A DNA stretch of 64,000 nucleotides from Pycnopodia helianthoides (GCA_032158295.1 CM063258.1:12995703-13059702); one strand, 5' to 3'; shown: positions 31,979 through 43,888, counted from the stretch's first letter. Numbers and translations are program-made. Notes: generated from the sequence alone by a model not told the origin.

Positions 31979-32862
31979 CTTTCAAACCAAGAGATAGCAG
32001 AGTATCGATCCCCTTCTTTATATTGTGAAATTGCTATTTATTTATTTATTGCGACCGTTGGGGGATGGAGCCGGGTTACGATTATCACAACGAACTGGGA
32101 GGGGAGGTGTTTTGTGTGTGATTGTTTTATTGTTTCTCTCCCAGGGAGCGTGCTAGGACTTTGGCTTGGTCCTGTCATTGTTGCCATATGAATTTGTTGT
32201 GTACAAATATGTAAACTTATTTTCCCACGTAAATAGCTCATACCATACAGAGTACACACACACAGCGAGCGTGGTCCGTGTGCGCCTAAACAGTTTCATG
32301 GTAGATACCATTGTGTGGACAGGGGTGTTTCCGTGTAACTAAATAAGTATCACGTTATTAATGCAAACAATTTGAGGCAGAGAAGGAAATGCGACATGTT
32401 ATTGTTATTAACAATTTACTAATTAAATTGTAACCAACTTTCCAGCACATTATGAACACAACAAAGAGCAACGCTGTTGCTAAATAACAAATTTACTCGT
32501 GCAAATCTGTTCAACCCTGAACCAATGGTGGTATAGTCCATGTCATCGCCACACACAAAAACGTACACACAACCAGCGGCACAATTTTCATCAGTGAAGC
32601 AAAACTTAACTTGCCATTATAAAAATGTGTGACACTATCTTAGAAAAAAATGTTCACAAGAAGAAAGTGTATACATTACTGATTCTGCCCATATAAGTTT
32701 TGCCAGTGAAACCTTCCTATTAGTACATGAACTTATCATTTTAGAAAATTGTGTTGTGGTTTCTTAGTTGACACTGCGGAAGTTTGTAAAAACAGACGTA
32801 TTAGCAACGGCTTTTTAGAAGCTGTAAAATAACTTTTCATTGGTCTTTAGTTCAACTCAAAA
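31979..32862. other. Intergenic region
   Basis: No gene or RNA recognised. Confidence 0.4.
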
Positions 32863-33222
32863 ATGACGTTGGTAAAATTTGTCCAATCACAAAATTTGTT
32901 AAAGCACTGTGTTGGTCAGTATGTAAACTTTCCAAATCCGTTTTGGACTAAGGAATCAGCCGTCGGCTTGTTGACTTATGGTCGAATTAAGAGCCCTCAT
33001 GCGACAAAAAAGACAAATTTTGTAGCACTCTCCATAGGAAATGTGACCGCAGTTGTACGAATGAACCCCCAAAAGACGTGGCAAAACATATTTCATTTGA
33101 AACCAATGTTTTACGAGTCGAAAGAGGAGGTTTTACCCTTTATATTTCCGTGTTGGACTAAGCTTTACGATAAACGGTTGCAAAGTTACAATAACAATCA
33201 TGGCCAAGAACCCCGGTTTTGA
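32863..33222 (+). CDS. Hypothetical ORF, 119 codons, unrecognised
   Basis: MTLVKFVQSQNLLKHCVGQY starts an open frame ending NNHGQEPRF. No signal peptide, membrane segment or known motif is visible. The composition (many Lys, Asn and Phe) matches translation of AT-rich noncoding DNA. No splice or promoter signal supports it. Listed only because it is one of the longer frames outside known elements. Confidence 0.15.
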   Translation: MTLVKFVQSQNLLKHCVGQYVNFPNPFWTKESAVGLLTYGRIKSPHATKKTNFVALSIGNVTAVVRMNPQKTWQNIFHLKPMFYESKEEVLPFIFPCWTKLYDKRLQSYNNNHGQEPRF

Positions 33223-33734
33223 AGAAAATTTGTACACAGCGCGGCACGGCGCGCGCCCGCTGACTGTTTGAACAGATTACTTTACATCACAAATTCATAT
33301 GTTAACTATTGTTCCTTCTTCCATGCTTGGTTGGTTCCACAACCTATAAACTATAAGCATGCTATTTTGTGCTCACGAAACAGGCTGGCATCCAGACTAC
33401 GACCAACGGAGAGAAAAGTGTAATCACGCGTAGACGGCAATTGTGCACCATGCTACTTCATCATTGTAAATGATGGTGGGCTTTCGTGCCGTGCAGAGAG
33501 GTTAGCACTTTGTTCCTTGCTCTATGTTTAAACTAACTGAAACATCTGCCTTAAAACTACCTCCATGCTTAAAACTACTTGTACCTCTCATCAGATGCAG
33601 TGAAGGTTTATTCAGTCCAGCACTAGCACTGCATCATGTAAGTAATGTTAGATGTTTATGCACGAGTATAGTATATGATCGACGCGACCCGACCGACGCG
33701 TTTAGAAAGTAACAACCCTCCAAGTCCATGCATC

Positions 33735-33870
33735 TTTAGCCCACCGTGTTGGGCTGTAATAGTGTTATAATTTATGCTCTCATTATCGGTCTTAGTCGCC
33801 AAATGTGAAATGGCGACTATGAAGACCGATGTTAAAAGAGAGAGAGCCATATAACAGCCCAGGTGGGCTA
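33735..33870. mobile_element. Hairpin-forming MITE flanked by CATGCATCT
   Basis: The outer ends TAGCCCACC and GGTGGGCTA are inverted. An inner stem pairs ATCGGTCTT-AGTCGCCA with TGGCGACT-AAGACCGAT around the loop AATGTGAAA. The 9/10-base sequence CATGCATCT(T) flanks it at 33,726-33,735 and 33,871-33,880. Confidence 0.8.
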
Positions 33871-33879
33871 CATGCATCT

Positions 33880-34533
33880 TACTCCTAGAATTATGAGGTT
33901 CCATGAACCTCATAGAGGTCCATGTACAAACTACAATACAAAACTTTTTTTCATTTACGTTTCTGCACCTGGAGTTCTCATTTGAAATCGGATCTCGCCA
34001 AAATTAAGCTCTACGTGTTCCTTGGAATCTCATTGAGCGTTGCATGGGTCAAGAAAATCCACTCCGCAAATTTAAAATTGTTAAAAAGCAATAAATTCTT
34101 ACCGTCATTCCCAGTCCTCTTCAAACAGTGTGAGTGTTATAACAAATATGGCGCTGGAGTCACACGATGTGTGTACAAAACCAACCTACAGTTGCCGGGA
34201 CCAGCGTTGCTGCGCGCGGAGTACCAGTTTGTTCGGTAGACCTTTGCGAGCGCAGCAAGCGCCATATTTGTTATAACACTCACACTGTTTGAAGAGGACT
34301 GGGAATGACGGTAAGAATTTATTGTTTTTTAACAATTTTAAATTTGCGGAGTGGATTTTCTTGACCCATGCAACGCTCAATGAGATTCCAAGGAACACGT
34401 AGAGCTTAATTTTGGCGAGATCCGATTTCAAATGAGAACTCCAGGTGCAGAAACGTAAATGAAAAAAAGTTTTGTATTGTAGTTTGTACATGGACCTCTA
34501 TGAGGTTCATGGAACCTCATCATTCTAGGAGTA
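33880..34533. mobile_element. Foldback (MULE-like) element with ~270-bp inverted arms and 9-bp target repeat
   Basis: The arms 33,880-34,155 and 34,248-34,533 are near-identical inverted repeats starting TACTCCTAGAAT and separated by a spacer of about 90 bases. CATGCATCT lies directly outside both ends (33,871-33,879 and 34,534-34,542). Long terminal inverted repeats with a 9-bp target duplication are typical of Mutator-like elements. No transposase is present. Twin ORFs on opposite strands (MYKLQYKTFFHLRF...) only reflect the mirrored arms. Confidence 0.85.
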
Positions 34534-34703
34534 CATGCATCTATGATATAGTCTAACATTCCAATGTCTACAGTACAGGGCTCGAATTTTTTTTTTTGGG
34601 GGGGGGAATCCACAAGACCACAGGACTTGTATCTCAAAATGTTTACTGGACCAGGAATAATTTTACAAGACCAGATTCAAACTGAGAAAAGACTTCCTTG
34701 CAC

Positions 34704-34752
34704 AGTTTAACCATGGAGGTAGGAATAGATTCCTACCTCCATGGTTTAACTT
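34704..34752. repeat. 44-bp near-perfect palindrome
   Basis: GTTTAACCATGGAGGTAGGA on the left mirrors TCCTACCTCCATGGTTTAAC on the right. Only a few central bases are unpaired and one mismatch lies near the base. The loop is too short for a canonical microRNA precursor. Confidence 0.85.
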
Positions 34753-35477
34753 GCATTTAAATGAACAAGCACTAAGACATATAAGAGAAGATTTACCTAT
34801 TTGTCTTTTAGGGTATTAGGCCTTACTATATTTCTAATCATTACTCAAAGTCAACATTTGAACATAATTTGTTTCTGTTCCCAAGATATTATAGAGTGAG
34901 TTACATAAATTGTTAATTGAATTGAAAACACAAGACCGCCGGACTTGTCCGGTCATGAGTTTACTGAGTTTAGTGAAAACAAAGTAAGTGATTTTAAACA
35001 AAAATAGCGAAAACAAAGCACAATGAAACAATAGACCCCACAAAGTTTGTCTTTGTTCTCCTTGGACCCCCACAGAGGAACTCCTTAAAAAGGGAATAAT
35101 AGAGCAACAATAGCAGGACCCCACAATCCGGATCTGTAATGTTGTCTGTCCATACACCACAAACACAGGAGAAACGAATTGTTTGTCTGTAAAGTTCACT
35201 CCCCTACACACACAGCTCTGTGTTGCATACACTCTGTGTACATTCCATTTTTTCTGTGCACTTCAGAAAAAAACAAATTCTTCAATATAACTGTAAGAAA
35301 ACAAACAGTGTTGACTTGTGTTAAGTCCACATTGTCTTCCAAGTCTCAACACTGTGTGGTCTCTCTTTTGTTCTCGGGTCCATACTTGCTGTGTAGCGCT
35401 TAAAACTGTTAAACTAGCACACCGGAGAGTTGATTAAATTCCATGGTAAAATCTTCCTTTCTGATGTTTGTTGACAG
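34753..35477. other. Region upstream of the zinc-finger cluster
   Basis: No gene recognised. The stretch ends with TGATGTTTGTTGACAG at 35,462-35,477, the conserved 3' splice site used before each A-type finger exon. Confidence 0.45.
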
Positions 35478-36045
35478 GGCTTTCCAATATATATAGTAGT
35501 GATGATACATCACATCTTTCTCGCATGAAAGATGACTGAGAATGCGCCAAAGACACAACGCTGGAGTGAAAGCATTTGTCTGTGATATTTCTGGAAAAGC
35601 CCCTCTCAATGCTCCTCCGTCTGACAGCGTTTCCGCAGTACCATACCGGAGAAAAACCATTTGCTTGAGATCATTTTGGGAAAACATTTTCTGAAAGCGT
35701 CATTCTTAATAGACACCAGGCAGTCCACAGTGGGAAAAAAAACAATTTTTTGTTTGTATTCGTTCAAAAGCCTCTAAACATAAACACAACCCGACAGAAA
35801 ATCAGTGCATCCACATTGGAGAGAAACCGTTTGTGACTTTTGTGGAAAAGCTTTCTATGTTAAAACCCATCTGAGAAGACACTAGCAAATCCACACTGTA
35901 GTGAAACCATAGTTTGTTAGGTTTAACTTTTGTTTGTGGCCTTTGTGTTTGTTAGTGTTCTGTGCGGAAAGCTTTCTCAAAAAGCATCAACCTGACAATT
36001 CATCAGCGTGTCCGCACTGGAGGGAAACAATTTGTTGGTTAAAGC
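35478..36045 (+). pseudogene. Degenerate fingers at the start of A-type zinc-finger exon 1
   Basis: Begins with GGCTTTCC after the 3' splice site. Finger relics include GCATTTGTCTGTGATATTTC (FVCDIS) and GAGAAAAACCATTTGC, but frames change and stops intervene. The zone is homologous to the A exons at 40,150, 43,889 and 47,626. Confidence 0.75.
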
Positions 36046-36831
36046 ATGTCCACCAATCGCCTTGTCTACTCCGAAAAGGAACCACTTGTTTGTGATTTTT
36101 GTGAAAAAACCTTTAAAACTAAAAACACCTTGACCATCCATCAGCGTGTCCACACTGGAGAGAAACCATTTGTTTGTGATTTTTGTGGAAAAGCCTTCTC
36201 ACGCAAGAATAGGCTGACAGTCCATCAGCGTGTCCACACTGGTGAGAAACCATTTGTTTGTGATTTTTGTGGAAAAGCCTTTTCTTTTAAGGCGAACCTC
36301 ACCATACATCAGCATGTGCACACTGGAGAGAAACCTTTTGTTTGTGACATTTGTGGAGAAGCCTTCTCACAAAGACCTAATCTTGGTCGTCATCAGAGAA
36401 CCCACACTGGAGAGAAACCCTTTACCTGTGACATTTGTGGAAAAACCTTCTCAACAACATATACACTGAAAAACCATCAGAGTGTCCACACTGGAGTGAA
36501 ACCATTTCCATGCGACTTTTGTGAAAAAGCATTCTGTGATAAACGTTCCCTGATTAACCATCAGCGAGTCCACCCTGATGCAGAGAAACCTTTTGATTGC
36601 GATGTTTGTGGAAAATTCTTTTCAACAAATCGTACCCTGACAAACCACAAGTGTGTGGACTCTGGAGAGACATTTGTTTGTGGTATTTGTGGAAAAGCGT
36701 TCTCATTGAAGACCAACCTGACCAGACATCAGCGTGTCCACACCGGAGAGAAACCATTTGTTTGTGATTTTTGTGGAAAAGCCTTCTCTGCTAGGGCAAG
36801 CATGACCAGACATCAGCATATTCACAGTTAA
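36046..36831 (+). CDS. C2H2 zinc-finger protein, 9 fingers (unit 1, A-type)
   Basis: A probable nuclear DNA-binding protein of 261 residues made of tandem C2H2 fingers (CDFCGKAFS...HQRVH) joined by TGEKPF linkers. Finger 7 (CDVCGKFFS, ending CVD) has lost its last histidine, and the linker before it is PDAEKPF, so it probably binds poorly. The ATG is the first in this frame. Upstream the frame is degenerate, so translation may really begin in an earlier exon. No KRAB, SCAN or BTB domain is visible. DNA-contact residues differ between fingers (for example RKNRLTV, FKANLTI, QRPNLGR), so a long specific site is expected; the target is unknown. Confidence 0.82.
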   Translation: MSTNRLVYSEKEPLVCDFCEKTFKTKNTLTIHQRVHTGEKPFVCDFCGKAFSRKNRLTVHQRVHTGEKPFVCDFCGKAFSFKANLTIHQHVHTGEKPFVCDICGEAFSQRPNLGRHQRTHTGEKPFTCDICGKTFSTTYTLKNHQSVHTGVKPFPCDFCEKAFCDKRSLINHQRVHPDAEKPFDCDVCGKFFSTNRTLTNHKCVDSGETFVCGICGKAFSLKTNLTRHQRVHTGEKPFVCDFCGKAFSARASMTRHQHIHS

Positions 36832-37429
36832 ACGGCTTGTTGGACCTTTGAGGACAAATGCAATCTCAGATAAGGGGGCCCTTTGTCATCCACACAAAAA
36901 TCTAAACGCAAGAGGAACACTTGTTTGGACGGTTGTGGAAAAGCATTTTAATCAGAAAGCTAGTGGAGAAGATGAATGTAAGAGAGTCCACACTGTGAAA
37001 AAGCATTGTGGATTAAGAACAAACCGGCAACTTAAAACTCGATTTAGAATATTACTGATATCAATCCGTCAACTTATGACCTATGTGAGGCCGACTACTC
37101 AGCTAAAAGGCAAACCCGAGAGTCCACTTTCTGAAGTCAAGCAATCCATTACATGTCTATTGACAGTTGTATAAATCTGTCTAACACAATTACAGACTGA
37201 GAAAGTACTTAAATTGATTGTTATTGACTTTTGTGACATAAAGTGTCAAAAATGAGAAAGCAAATTGAATTTTTTTTTTTTTAGGAAATGAGGTTTTAAA
37301 AAGCATTCAATTGTAAATGTTTTCTTTGGTTGCTAGCTTTTTGCTAGGATACAAACGTGAGTGCTACTTCATGGTGTCACTGGCAAATTGTGTATTTTTT
37401 CAATTTTATATCAATTTAGATTGTTACAG
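36832..37429 (+). repeat. Conserved A-exon tail and spacer, unit 1
   Basis: CGGCTTGTTGGACCTTTGAG through GATCTCAGATAAGG and ATCTAAACGCAAGA recurs after the A exons at 41,005 and 44,581, and also after the B exon at 46,488. It is followed by 'GTTGCTAGCTTTTTGCTAGG' and then the B-exon splice site TTGTTACAG at 37,421-37,429. Confidence 0.75.
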
Positions 37430-37431
37430 AC

Positions 37432-38608
37432 ATGAATTCTCAAAAGAAGATATTTATTTGTGACCTATGTGGTGCAGCCTACTCAGAAAAATGCAAACTG
37501 GACAAACATAAAATAGTTCATACTTCAGATAAATTCGTTGATGCTGACGTTTGTAAAAAATCTTTCTCACATGAAAGCAGACTGAAGAATCACAAAAGAG
37601 TCCACACTGAAGTCAAACCATTTGTTTGTGATATTTGTGGAAAAGCCTATGCAAGTAAAAACATTCTGATTACCCATCAGCGTTTCCACACTGGAGAGAA
37701 ACCATTTTCTTGTGATAGTTGTGGAAAAACATTTACTCAAAGCATAAATCTGAATAGACACCAGGCAGTCCACAGTGGAGAAAAACCATTTGTTTGTGAT
37801 GTTTGTGGAAAAGCCTTCAAATATAAACACAACGTGACCGCCCATAAGCGCATCCACACTGGAGAGAAACCATTTGTTTGTGACTTTTGTGGAAAAGCCT
37901 TTTCACGCAATAATACGCTGACATACCATCATCAAGTCCACACTGGAGATAAAGCTTTTGTTTGTGACTTTTGTGGAAAAGCCTTCTCACCAAATGGGGG
38001 CTGACAGACCATGAGCGTGTACATACTGGAGAGAGGCCATTTGTTTGTGACTTTTGTGGAAAAGCCTTTTCACAAAAAAGTCACCTGTCGACCCACATGT
38101 TTGTCCACACTGGTGAGCAGCCATTTATTTGTGAAATTTGTGGAAAAACCTTCTCACGGAAATATGCACTGAAAAACCATCAACTTGTCCACACTGGAGA
38201 GAAACGATTTGCATGTGACTTTTGTGAAAAAGCCTTCTCCGATAAACGTTCCCTGATTAACCATCAGCGTGTCCACACTGATGCAGAGAAACCGTTTGAT
38301 TCTGATGTTTTGTTGAAAACTCTTTTCAACAAATCGTACCCTGACAAACCACAAGTGTGTGGACTCTGGAGAGAAACCATTTAATTGTGACTTGTGGAAA
38401 AGCCTTGTCACACAAAAATGGGCTGACAGACCATGAGCGTGTACATACTGGAGAGAGGCCATTTGTTTGTCACTTTTGTGGAAAAGCCTTTTTACATCAC
38501 AGTCACCTGTACACCTACATGTTTGTCCACACTGGTGAGCAGCCATTTATTTGTGAAATTTCTGGAAAAGCCTTTTCACAAAAGTATGACCTGACAATTC
38601 ATCAGTGA
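37432..38608 (+). pseudogene. C2H2 zinc-finger B-type gene, unit 1, frameshifted
   Basis: The start ATGAATTC lies two bases past a consensus 3' splice site, as in the sister copies. The frame reads [20 protein letters not shown] and six further fingers to a stop at 38,004 after [13 protein letters not shown]. Fingers then continue in a second frame (to 38,384) and a third (to 38,608). Compared with unit 3 the first break is a one-base difference in a G-run (AAATGGGGGCTGAC, 37,992). Finger 2 (DADVCKKSF) lacks its first cysteine in all three sister genes. A truncated seven-finger protein could still be made. Confidence 0.8.
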
Positions 38609-40149
38609 CCACTTTGGAGAGAAACCATTTTTTTTGTCTGTTTGTTGAACTGTCTTTGATGATAAACACAACCTGACAGATCATTAGCATGTCCACAAGA
38701 AGAAGTCCTTTGTTTCACTGCAGTGAACCTTTCATTTGGTGCAAGAGGGCGCTCTTTACTGTCAGTGTGCACTGCAACGTTACGTATTGTCTCGTTTTGA
38801 CTTGTTATGGTTGCCCAAATTCAGTATGCACACTCAATGATTCTTATCTTTCGCTTCGATAGTTTACTCACTTCAATTGCATCAACATTTATAAAATTAT
38901 CATTACTAGTGTTTTCCGGTATTTTTTCAGTTAATAAGCGGCCAAATTCAACTTCCCGATATTCTATTTTGATAAAGTTGAAAAGCTCCTCAAAACAGTC
39001 ATTCAATTTCGCTTAATATGTAAGCATTCTTTTGCGTCATGCGATTTTAAATTTAACAATCCACTCAAACAGCATTCTAATTAGCAGCCATTTTTAGCAG
39101 AAATCACTATTTGCACATAATCTGCTAAATTGAAACCAATTTTGCATGTCTATTAAAGAAGACCTTATCAATTAAATTGAGATTCATGTCATTTAAATTT
39201 GCGTGCCATGAAGTGAAATTGAATGACGCTTTCAACTTACAGAGCAAGAGGCTGATTTTTGGCCAGCTGCTTTAGCAGAATGCGAGCCTATGTAATACCG
39301 ATTTTGTCCGTCCATCCGTCTGTCCGGCCGTCCGCATTTAGACTTTTTGATAGTTTGTTGTGTAAAATCATTTGTACCCTCATTTGCAGTTTATTTGTCT
39401 CACAGCTAAGATGTGGTTGGATCCACAGTGTGCAAATGGAAATTGTTTAAAAAAAAATTAAGTTTTTAAGGTACAATATTACCCTCTGAAAATTAAACAG
39501 CTTCCTTGTGTTTAAAAGTGTTCAGGTTTTCAGGGTACAGTATTTTTCTCTGGAAATTAAACAGCTTCCTTTGAGTAATCTTAGAATAGAATGCTTTTAA
39601 TGTCTTACAGCCAAAATGTGGTTGGATCCACAGTGTGCAAATGTGTATAAAAATGTACATGTGTATACATGTGGTGTATACCAGTGGCTAATTCAATGAA
39701 TGTGTGTGATGTGCACCGAATTAGCCCCCACCCATCCTGAGCCTCTTTCCCACATTTCAGACCAAGTAAACAATGGTCAACTGCATATTTGTTAATTGTC
39801 CCCACCTCTTTGAACATTAGTTGATCAAATGATTGTTTTTCTATTATTCATTGTTTCTCTATCGGGCGTTCGGCAGCTCGCCATGGCAGCTTCTGCTGTT
39901 CTAGTTTTGTCAAAAATTACCAGAAACACCCATAAACCCCAAGGGGCACTGCAGTACATGTACATGTGATGTATTCACAAAACTCTTTTTTGCACTCTGA
40001 TGGAGGGTTTTAAAGAACACTTTTACAAGACACCGTTGTTAAACTGTTCATTTGGAAGTGGATTCAATTCAAATGCATTTCCATATTCATTGCATTGTGA
40101 CTAAGGACCAGAGAGTTAAATGAGTAAAATTTCTGATGTTTGTTGACAG
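38609..40149 (+). other. Spacer of zinc-finger units 1/2 with conserved modules
   Basis: Holds the module CAGTGAACCTTTCATTTGGT with GCAAGAGGGCGCTCTTTA (38,724-38,760) and TATGGTTGCCCAAATTCAGT (38,807 on). Both recur at 43,232 and 46,985, so this may be the promoter or 5' exon region of each unit. Around 39,300-39,340 a CCGTCCATCCGTCTGTCCGG stretch looks like a foreign repeat. GATGTGGTTGGATCCACAGT occurs twice (39,411 and 39,607). Confidence 0.55.
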
Positions 40150-41004
40150 GGCTTTCCAAGATATCGCAATGAAAGTTCATCATCAGGGAGGCCACCTTGG
40201 AGAGAACTAATTTGTTGTGACCTTCGTCGAAAAAAACATTATTGCAAAGAAAGAAAGAAAAACCTTCCATCAGTGTGTCCTTTCTGGAGAGAAACCTTTT
40301 GTTTGTGACTTGAATTTAAAAGGCATCAAGTGGAAAACAAATCATTTAGTTCTGATGATACTGGGAAAACAAACATTCACACTACTGCAGAGGAGCCTTT
40401 TGTTTTGGAGATTTTGGGGAAAAAACACCCTGACAAACCATCAGCAAGTCAATCCTGGAAGGAGACCATTCGTTTGTGACTTTTTGTGGAAAAAGCATTC
40501 TCAAGAAAACCTGAATTGACAGACCATCAGCTTGTCTGCACTGGAGAAAAACAAATACTTGTTCGTCATCAGAGTGTCCATACTGGAGATAAACGATTTG
40601 CATGTGACTTTTGTGAAAAAGCCTTCTCTGATGAACGTTCCCTGATTAACCATCAGCGTGTCCACACTGGAGAGAAACATTTTCGCTTGTGACATTTGTG
40701 GAAGAGCCTTTTCAAGAAAACCTGAACTGACAGACCAATAGTGTGTCCACACTGGAGAGAAACAATCGCTTGTGACATTTTTGGAGAGCCTTTTCAAGAA
40801 AACCTGAACTGACAAACCATCAGTGTTTCCACATTTATGCAGAGATATCGTTTCATTCCGATGTTTGTGGAAAACTCTTTTTAATAAATCAGACCCTGAC
40901 AAACCACAAGTGTGTGGACTCTGGAGAGAAACCATTTGTTTGTGATTTTTGTGGAAAAGCCTTTCTTCTAGGACGAACCTGACCAGACATATTCACACTG
41001 GAAC
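40150..41004 (+). pseudogene. A-type zinc-finger exon, unit 2, decayed
   Basis: Begins GGCTTTCCAAGATATCGC after GTTGACAG. Finger and linker relics are clear (CACTGGAGAGAAACATTTTC, KRFACDFCEKAFSDERSLIN), but no frame stays open beyond about 100 codons. It shares the extra T in AAACATTTTCGCTTGTGAC with unit 3 B. Confidence 0.82.
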
Positions 41005-41331
41005 GGCTTGTTAGTACTTTGAGGGCAAATGCGATCTCAGATAAGGGGTCTCTTTGTCATCCACACAAAAATCTAAACGCAAGAAGGAACATTTGTTATA
41101 GACAGTTGTGGAATAGCATTTTATCAGAAAGCTAGTGGAGAAGATGAATGTAAGAGAGTCCACACTGTGATAAAGCATTGTGGATTAAGAGCATTGTGGA
41201 TTAAAAAGCATTCAATTGTAAATGTATTTTTGGTTGCTAGCTTTTTGCTAGGTGTCACTGGCAAACTGTGTATTTTCAATTTTGGAACTGTTGGCAAGTT
41301 GCTTCTTAAATCAATTTAGATTGTTACAGAC

Positions 41332-42459
41332 ATGAATTCTCAAAAGAAGTCATTTATTTGTGACCTATGTGGTGCAGCCTACTCAAAAAAATGCAATTTG
41401 GACAAACATAAAATAGTTCATACTTCAGACAAAATTGTGGACGCTGACGTTTGTGAAAAATTTTTTCCACATGAAAGCAGACTTAAGAATCACGAAAGAG
41501 TCCACACTGAAGTCAAACCATTTGTTTGTGATATTTGTGGAAAAGCCTTCAAATTTAAACACAACGTGACCGTCCATAAGCGCATCCACACTGGAGAGAA
41601 ACCATTTGTTTGTGATATTTGTGGAAAAGCCTTCACACGTAAAAACAGTCTGAGCACCCATCAGCGTCTCCACACTGGAGAGAGACCATTTTCTTGTGAT
41701 AGTTGTGGAAAAACATTCTGTCAAAGCGTAAATCTGAATAGACACCAGGCAGTCCACAGTGGAGAAAAAACATATTTTTGTGATGTTTGTGGAAAAGCCT
41801 TCAAACATAAACACCATATGACTGACCATATGCGTATCCACACTGGAGAGAAACCATTTGTTTGTGACTTTTGTGGAAAAGCCTTTTCACGCAAAAACAT
41901 TCTGATCATCCATCAGCGTCTCCACACTGGAGAGAGACCATTTTCTTGTGATAGTTGTGGAAAAACATTCTGTCAAAGCATAACTCTGAATAGACACCAG
42001 GCAGTCTACAGTGGAGAAAAACCATTTGTTTGTGATGTTTGTGGAAAAGCCTTCAAACATAAACACCATGTGACTGACCATATGCGCATCCACACTGGAG
42101 AGAAACCATTTGTTTGTGACTTTTGTGGAAAAGCCTTTTCACGCAAAAATACGCTGACCCACCATCATCGTGTCCACACTAGAGAGAAACCATTTGTTTG
42201 TAACTTTTGTGGAAAAGCCTTCTCAGGCATAAATGGGCTGACAGACCATGAGCGTGTACATACTGGAGAAAGGCCATTTGTTTGTGACTTTTGTGGAAAA
42301 GCCTTTTCAAGAAGAAGTAACCTGACAGATCATCAGCGTGTCCACACTGGAGAGAAACCATTTGTTTGTGATTGTGGAAAAGCCTTTTCACAAAAGCAAA
42401 CACTGACGGGCCATCAGCGTGTCCACACTGGAGAGAAACCATTTGTTTGTGACTTGTGA
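41332..42459 (+). CDS. C2H2 zinc-finger protein, 13 fingers (unit 2, B-type)
   Basis: 375 residues starting [20 protein letters not shown] at an ATG two bases past the 3' splice site TTGTTACAG. Thirteen finger repeats are readable. Ten are canonical; finger 2 lacks its first cysteine (ADVCEKFF), finger 8 ends AVY instead of AVH, and the last has a one-residue gap between its cysteines (CDCGKAFS). Fingers 4-6 and 7-9 are an internal duplication ([11 protein letters not shown] followed by [13 protein letters not shown] in both). The protein stops at CDL because two bases are lost in GACTTGTGAAAAAG; fingers continue out of frame. Likely nuclear DNA-binding; target unknown. Confidence 0.83.
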   Translation: MNSQKKSFICDLCGAAYSKKCNLDKHKIVHTSDKIVDADVCEKFFPHESRLKNHERVHTEVKPFVCDICGKAFKFKHNVTVHKRIHTGEKPFVCDICGKAFTRKNSLSTHQRLHTGERPFSCDSCGKTFCQSVNLNRHQAVHSGEKTYFCDVCGKAFKHKHHMTDHMRIHTGEKPFVCDFCGKAFSRKNILIIHQRLHTGERPFSCDSCGKTFCQSITLNRHQAVYSGEKPFVCDVCGKAFKHKHHVTDHMRIHTGEKPFVCDFCGKAFSRKNTLTHHHRVHTREKPFVCNFCGKAFSGINGLTDHERVHTGERPFVCDFCGKAFSRRSNLTDHQRVHTGEKPFVCDCGKAFSQKQTLTGHQRVHTGEKPFVCDL

Positions 42460-42815
42460 AAAAGCCTTCATACGCAAAAATAGGCTGACAGACCATCAGC
42501 GTGTCCACACTAGAGAGAAACCATCTGTTTGTGATGTTTTTGGAAAAGCCTTCTCACGCAAAAGTGCGCTGACAGACCATCACAGGTTCACACTGGAGAG
42601 AATTAATTTGTGACTTTTGTAGGAAAGCCTTCTCACATCAATTTCCACTAACATACCATCAGTGGTCCACACTGGAGATACACTATTGTTTGTGACTTTT
42701 GTTAAAAAGCCTTCTCACACAAAAATAGGCTGACAGACCATCAGCGTACACTGGAGAGAAACCATTTGTTTGTGAATCTTGTGAAAAAGCCTTCTCACAA
42801 AAACAAGCACTTTAT
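42460..42815 (+). pseudogene. Out-of-frame fingers after the unit 2 B gene
   Basis: At least four more finger repeats follow in shifting frames (frame 42,419-42,613 reads [20 protein letters not shown]). They show that the ancestral gene was longer. Several linkers are damaged. Confidence 0.78.
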
Positions 42816-43888
42816 TGGAAAAAAGTTGGATTCCAACTGCCTCTCTGTCACCTTGCATAGTTTTTTGTGTCAGAAATCTGCTCTAGAATTTGGGGGTTAA
42901 GGGCTCAATTCGAACTGAGTTGCCTTCTCATTGGAGAAGGTCTCTGAACAAGGCCTCTTACCAGGGGTAGGCAAGTTTTTATTGAAATACTAGCATTTAT
43001 TTGTTTGTTACAGGAGAGTATCCTCTCTTGGGAACCATATTGTTCTGCAGCTGCAGCAACAAGACCACTAATAAGTGCACAATTCACACCAACAGAATAA
43101 AAACATTTTGTTTCCGATTGGATATGTCTGTGATGGCATTTCATTTTACTTTCAAGGAATCAACTTATGAAATCCTAATGTAATAACTTGTTTTGCCAGC
43201 TCACTAGATGTGTTTTCACCCATCTTTCACTGCAGTGAACCTTTCATTTGGTGCAAGAGGGCGCTCTTTATTGACAGTTTGCCTTTGTGCTGACTCGTTT
43301 GGAATTGTTATGGTTGCCCAAATTCAGTTTTCACACTCGGTGATTCTTATCTTTCGCTTTGATAGTTTACTCTCTTCAATTGCATCAACATTTATAAATA
43401 AATATCAATACTGGTTTTTCCGGTATTTTTTCAGTTAATAAGCAGCGAATTTCAACACCCCATTTTTCTATTTTGTGTGAAATTAAAAAGCTCCTCAAAA
43501 CAGTTGTTCAATTTTGCTTAAAATATCAGCATTCTTGTGCATCATGCGATTTAAATTTATCCACCCAAACAGCATTCTAATTCACAGCTGTTTTCAACTA
43601 AAGATGTAAATCACTTTAATTCTAATGTATGAAAGAGAAAAAAGCTGATATTTGTTGAAAATTACCAGTAACATCCATAAACTCAAAGGGGCATTGCAGT
43701 ACATGTACATGAATTCACAAAACTCTTTTTTGCATTTGATGGAGGGCTTAAAAGAACACTTTTACAAGACACAGCTGTTAAACTGTTCATTTGGAAGTGG
43801 ATTCAATTCAAATGCATTTCCATATTCATTGCATTGTGACTAAGGACCAGAGAGTTAAATGAGTAAAATTTCTGATGTTTGTTGACAG
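42816..43888 (+). other. Spacer of zinc-finger units 2/3 with conserved modules
   Basis: Contains TCTGCTCTAGAATTTGGGGG, shared with 46,785. The CTGCAGTGAACCTTTCATTT and GAGGGCGCTCTTTATTGACA module is at about 43,229, followed by TATGGTTGCCCAAATTCAG. The spacer ends at the GTTGACAG splice site. No other gene seen. Confidence 0.55.

Noticed and set aside
31572..31997. 141-codon Pro/Ser-rich repeat protein
   Set aside because: Produced by the minisatellite unit; no start context, splice sites or non-repeat domain.
33922..34491. Twin 105- and 101-codon proteins on opposite strands
   Set aside because: Identical because they lie in the mirrored arms of a foldback element; no domain is recognisable.
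34555..34640. hAT-like end CAGGGCTCGAATTT
   Set aside because: No matching inverted end or 8-bp target duplication was found downstream.
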